Shown here: piece after piece, positions 5,645-7,149 of the stretch
Layout of the letters: each line of letters starts with the position of its first letter
How positions within the stretch are numbered: the first letter of the stretch is position 1
NCBI GenBank assembly: GCA_017454585.1
Contig: JAFTCU010000125.1
Location: 1 to 7,149 of the forward strand
DNA from: Thermoguttaceae bacterium
GTDB taxonomy: Bacteria > Planctomycetota > Planctomycetia > Pirellulales > Thermoguttaceae
DNA: 7,149 nt
Reading direction: 5' to 3'
Position numbers and translations under genes: made by a program
The notes under the pieces: generated by a model
Databases searched by the model: none
What the model saw: the letters and a program-made list of their open reading frames with translations, nothing else
Told to the model about the DNA's origin: nothing

Positions 5645-7149
5645 CTAATCATCCGCCGGGGAATTTCCGTCCTTGATCACGAAACGTGCGTTCAGCCGGG
5701 CGACCTCCTTCGCGAGTCCCGCCTCTTTCACGGAATTCACGACTTCGCGGAAGTCTTTGTAAGCCGCGGGAGCTTCATCAAGAGGGTACTGCCGGCAATT
5801 CGTCAGCACATCCGCCGCGTCAAACTCACCGTTCACGGTCCGCTGGTCGAGCGTCTTTTTCGCCACGTTTCGTCCCAAAACCCGGCCCGCGCCGTGATTA
5901 ATGCTGAAGGCGTTCTTTTCCGCGCCCTCAAGCGCAGTCATGACGCACGACCCGCCGAGCGGATTTCCCGGAAGCAAAATCGGGTGACCCGTCTCAAAGA
6001 AAGGGGTCTCTTTGAGGACGAAATGTCCCGCCGGGTACGCCCGTGTTGCCCCTTTACGATGGACGTAAACCAGCGAATTCTGCGGGCCGATCGGCTCCTT
6101 GCGGATGAAATTGTGGCTGATGTAGTACACGAGCGAGCCGTTCACACCCGGCAAAACCTCCTGAAACGCTTCGAGGATCAGGCGGTTGATCAGCAAATGG
6201 TTCACCGTCGCGAAGTTCCCGGCCAACGCCATATCGCACAGGTAATCGTTCGCCTCCTTCGTGCCGGCCGGGGCGTACACTAACTCCCGGTCCTCACCCG
6301 GGAACGGAATGCTCCAAAGGTCGAATTTCTCCTGAAGGACCCGGAACTGGTTCGTCCCGAGAATATTCCCAAACCCGCGCGAGCCGCAGTGGGAAAGGAC
6401 CGCCGCGCAGCCGGGTTTCAGGCCGAAAACTTCCGCTATGGCCTCAGTTTCTGGGGAGTCGTCCGCAAGCTGAACGTCTTCGCACTCGCCGAAATGGTTT
6501 CCACCGCCGTAGGTCCCGAGCTGGCGCAGGCGCGCCGAGTAGTATTTCTGAAATGCTTTGAGAGTGACTTTGAGGACTTCAAGCCGTTCCTGAAGAGCGC
6601 TTCCCAAACCGAGCGTTCCGTCCGGGGCCGTGTGCTGGAAATCTTCGCAGCGCAGACGCCACGATTCCGGGATCCCAAAGCGGCGGCAGACTTCCTCTGA
6701 CGCGCCTTCCAGAATCGCCAGTTCCGCGTCTTCGTCGGTGAATTGCGGCGCGTTTTTAAGCCGGGAGGATTTCTGCTGACCCGTCGCGATTCGGGTTTCG
6801 ATTGCGTTGATGATCGCACGCCGCAGCGGTTTTTCCGCGAGCGCTTCCGTCGGAACGTCAAGCTGGAGCAGGCTCATTGAGCACTTAATATCGACTCCAA
6901 CCGGGCCGGGGTAAATGTGGTCGGGCGAAAGCATCACGCAGCCAATCGGCGCGCCATAGCCGGGATGCGCGTCAGGGTTCAGCATCACGCCGGTCACTCC
7001 CGGAGCGTGCCGCGCATTGAGAGCCTGCTGAAGCGTCGCCTCCTCAAACGTTTGACGAATCGCCTCATTTGCAATGATTTTCACCGGGGAACAATTTCCC
7101 GCCGGAAGAATTCCAGACGCGGGACCAGTCGAAATAATGTCCTCACAAT
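5645..7149 (-). CDS. rtcB: RtcB-family RNA ligase, variant motifs (5' end probably off the window)
   Basis: RtcB joins RNA 2',3'-cyclic-phosphate or 3'-phosphate ends to 5'-OH ends using GTP and Mn(II), through a histidine-GMP intermediate, in RNA repair or tRNA splicing. Numbering from the first in-window start (GTG at 7084; 479 residues), the metal and catalytic residues are all visible: D65 and C68 (GVDIKCSM), N196-H197 with E200 (GGGNHFGE), H232 (SHCGSRGFG), H324-N325, R343-K344-G345, and the guanylated H397 in HGAGR (397-401). The PDAHPGYG block is at 37-44. Differences from E. coli RtcB include GVDIKCSM for GVDIGCGM and GNPLGGS for the PGSMG loop. K471 (VIKDG) probably matches the guanine-contacting terminal Lys, followed by an eight-residue tail. 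The GTG has no Shine-Dalgarno, and the frame upstream stays open to 7149 with protein-like sequence (STGPASGILPAGNCSPVK), so the gene probably starts beyond the edge. No archease, rtcA or rtcR is seen. Confidence 0.93.
   Translation of the reverse strand, partial: CEDIISTGPASGILPAGNCSPVKIIANEAIRQTFEEATLQQALNARHAPGVTGVMLNPDAHPGYGAPIGCVMLSPDHIYPGPVGVDIKCSMSLLQLDVPTEALAEKPLRRAIINAIETRIATGQQKSSRLKNAPQFTDEDAELAILEGASEEVCRRFGIPESWRLRCEDFQHTAPDGTLGLGSALQERLEVLKVTLKAFQKYYSARLRQLGTYGGGNHFGECEDVQLADDSPETEAIAEVFGLKPGCAAVLSHCGSRGFGNILGTNQFRVLQEKFDLWSIPFPGEDRELVYAPAGTKEANDYLCDMALAGNFATVNHLLINRLILEAFQEVLPGVNGSLVYYISHNFIRKEPIGPQNSLVYVHRKGATRAYPAGHFVLKETPFFETGHPILLPGNPLGGSCVMTALEGAEKNAFSINHGAGRVLGRNVAKKTLDQRTVNGEFDAADVLTNCRQYPLDEAPAAYKDFREVVNSVKEAGLAKEVARLNARFVIKDGNSPADD

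Noticed and set aside
5636..6283. A 215-codon plus-strand open frame starting with GTG that overlaps the BatA-domain stop codon
   Set aside because: It lies entirely antisense to the well-supported rtcB gene, has an Arg-rich composition typical of a complementary-strand shadow, and shows no recognisable domain. The GTGA overlap with the upstream stop is tempting but has no ribosome binding site of its own.

Overview
The window most resembles a chromosomal segment from a member of the Planctomycetota. This rests on protein content and not on any marker gene. The evidence is a TolC-type outer-membrane lipoprotein with the FNRIAGP and NLAVDIERAYWELYFAYR signatures typical of planctomycete efflux-like proteins, a DUF1207-type outer-membrane barrel protein, and a large BatA-domain/degenerate-VWA membrane protein ending in an ENWLSNRFY motif. 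Coding DNA is of moderate GC and the intergenic stretches are clearly AT-rich. There is no transposase, integrase, CRISPR array, tRNA or rRNA, and nothing looks recently acquired.

Layout. Bases 1-1116 (minus) hold the 5' portion of a TolC-family lipoprotein gene whose 3' end lies off the left edge. Bases 1117-1470 are an AT-rich spacer with a heptamer-based tandem/inverted repeat at its right end. Bases 1471-2655 (minus) encode a secreted DUF1207-type beta-barrel protein. Bases 2656-2894 are a divergent promoter region with a small dyad overlapping a -10-like box. Bases 2895-3278 (plus) encode a stand-alone response-regulator receiver domain. After 45 bp comes a 771-residue three-helix membrane protein (3324-5639, plus), which probably starts at a TTG codon. 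It converges, with only 5 bp between stop codons, on an RtcB-type RNA ligase gene (5645 to the right edge, minus). The rtcB reading frame stays open to the window boundary, so its true start is probably outside.

How the genes relate. The two minus-strand envelope genes on the left are both outer-membrane components and could be functionally linked, but the 354-bp gap argues for separate transcripts. The receiver protein and the BatA-domain protein are on the same strand and closely spaced, so they may be co-transcribed. No histidine kinase is visible, and the MoxR ATPase and DUF58 partners that usually accompany BatA-type proteins are absent from the window. RtcB is an unrelated RNA-repair or RNA-splicing enzyme on the opposite strand.

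I found no convincing previously undescribed system. The points most worth a second look are the orphan receiver/BatA-domain pair, the altered metal-site and loop motifs of the RtcB paralogue, the repeat element at 1397-1459, and the dyad in the 2656-2894 promoter region.
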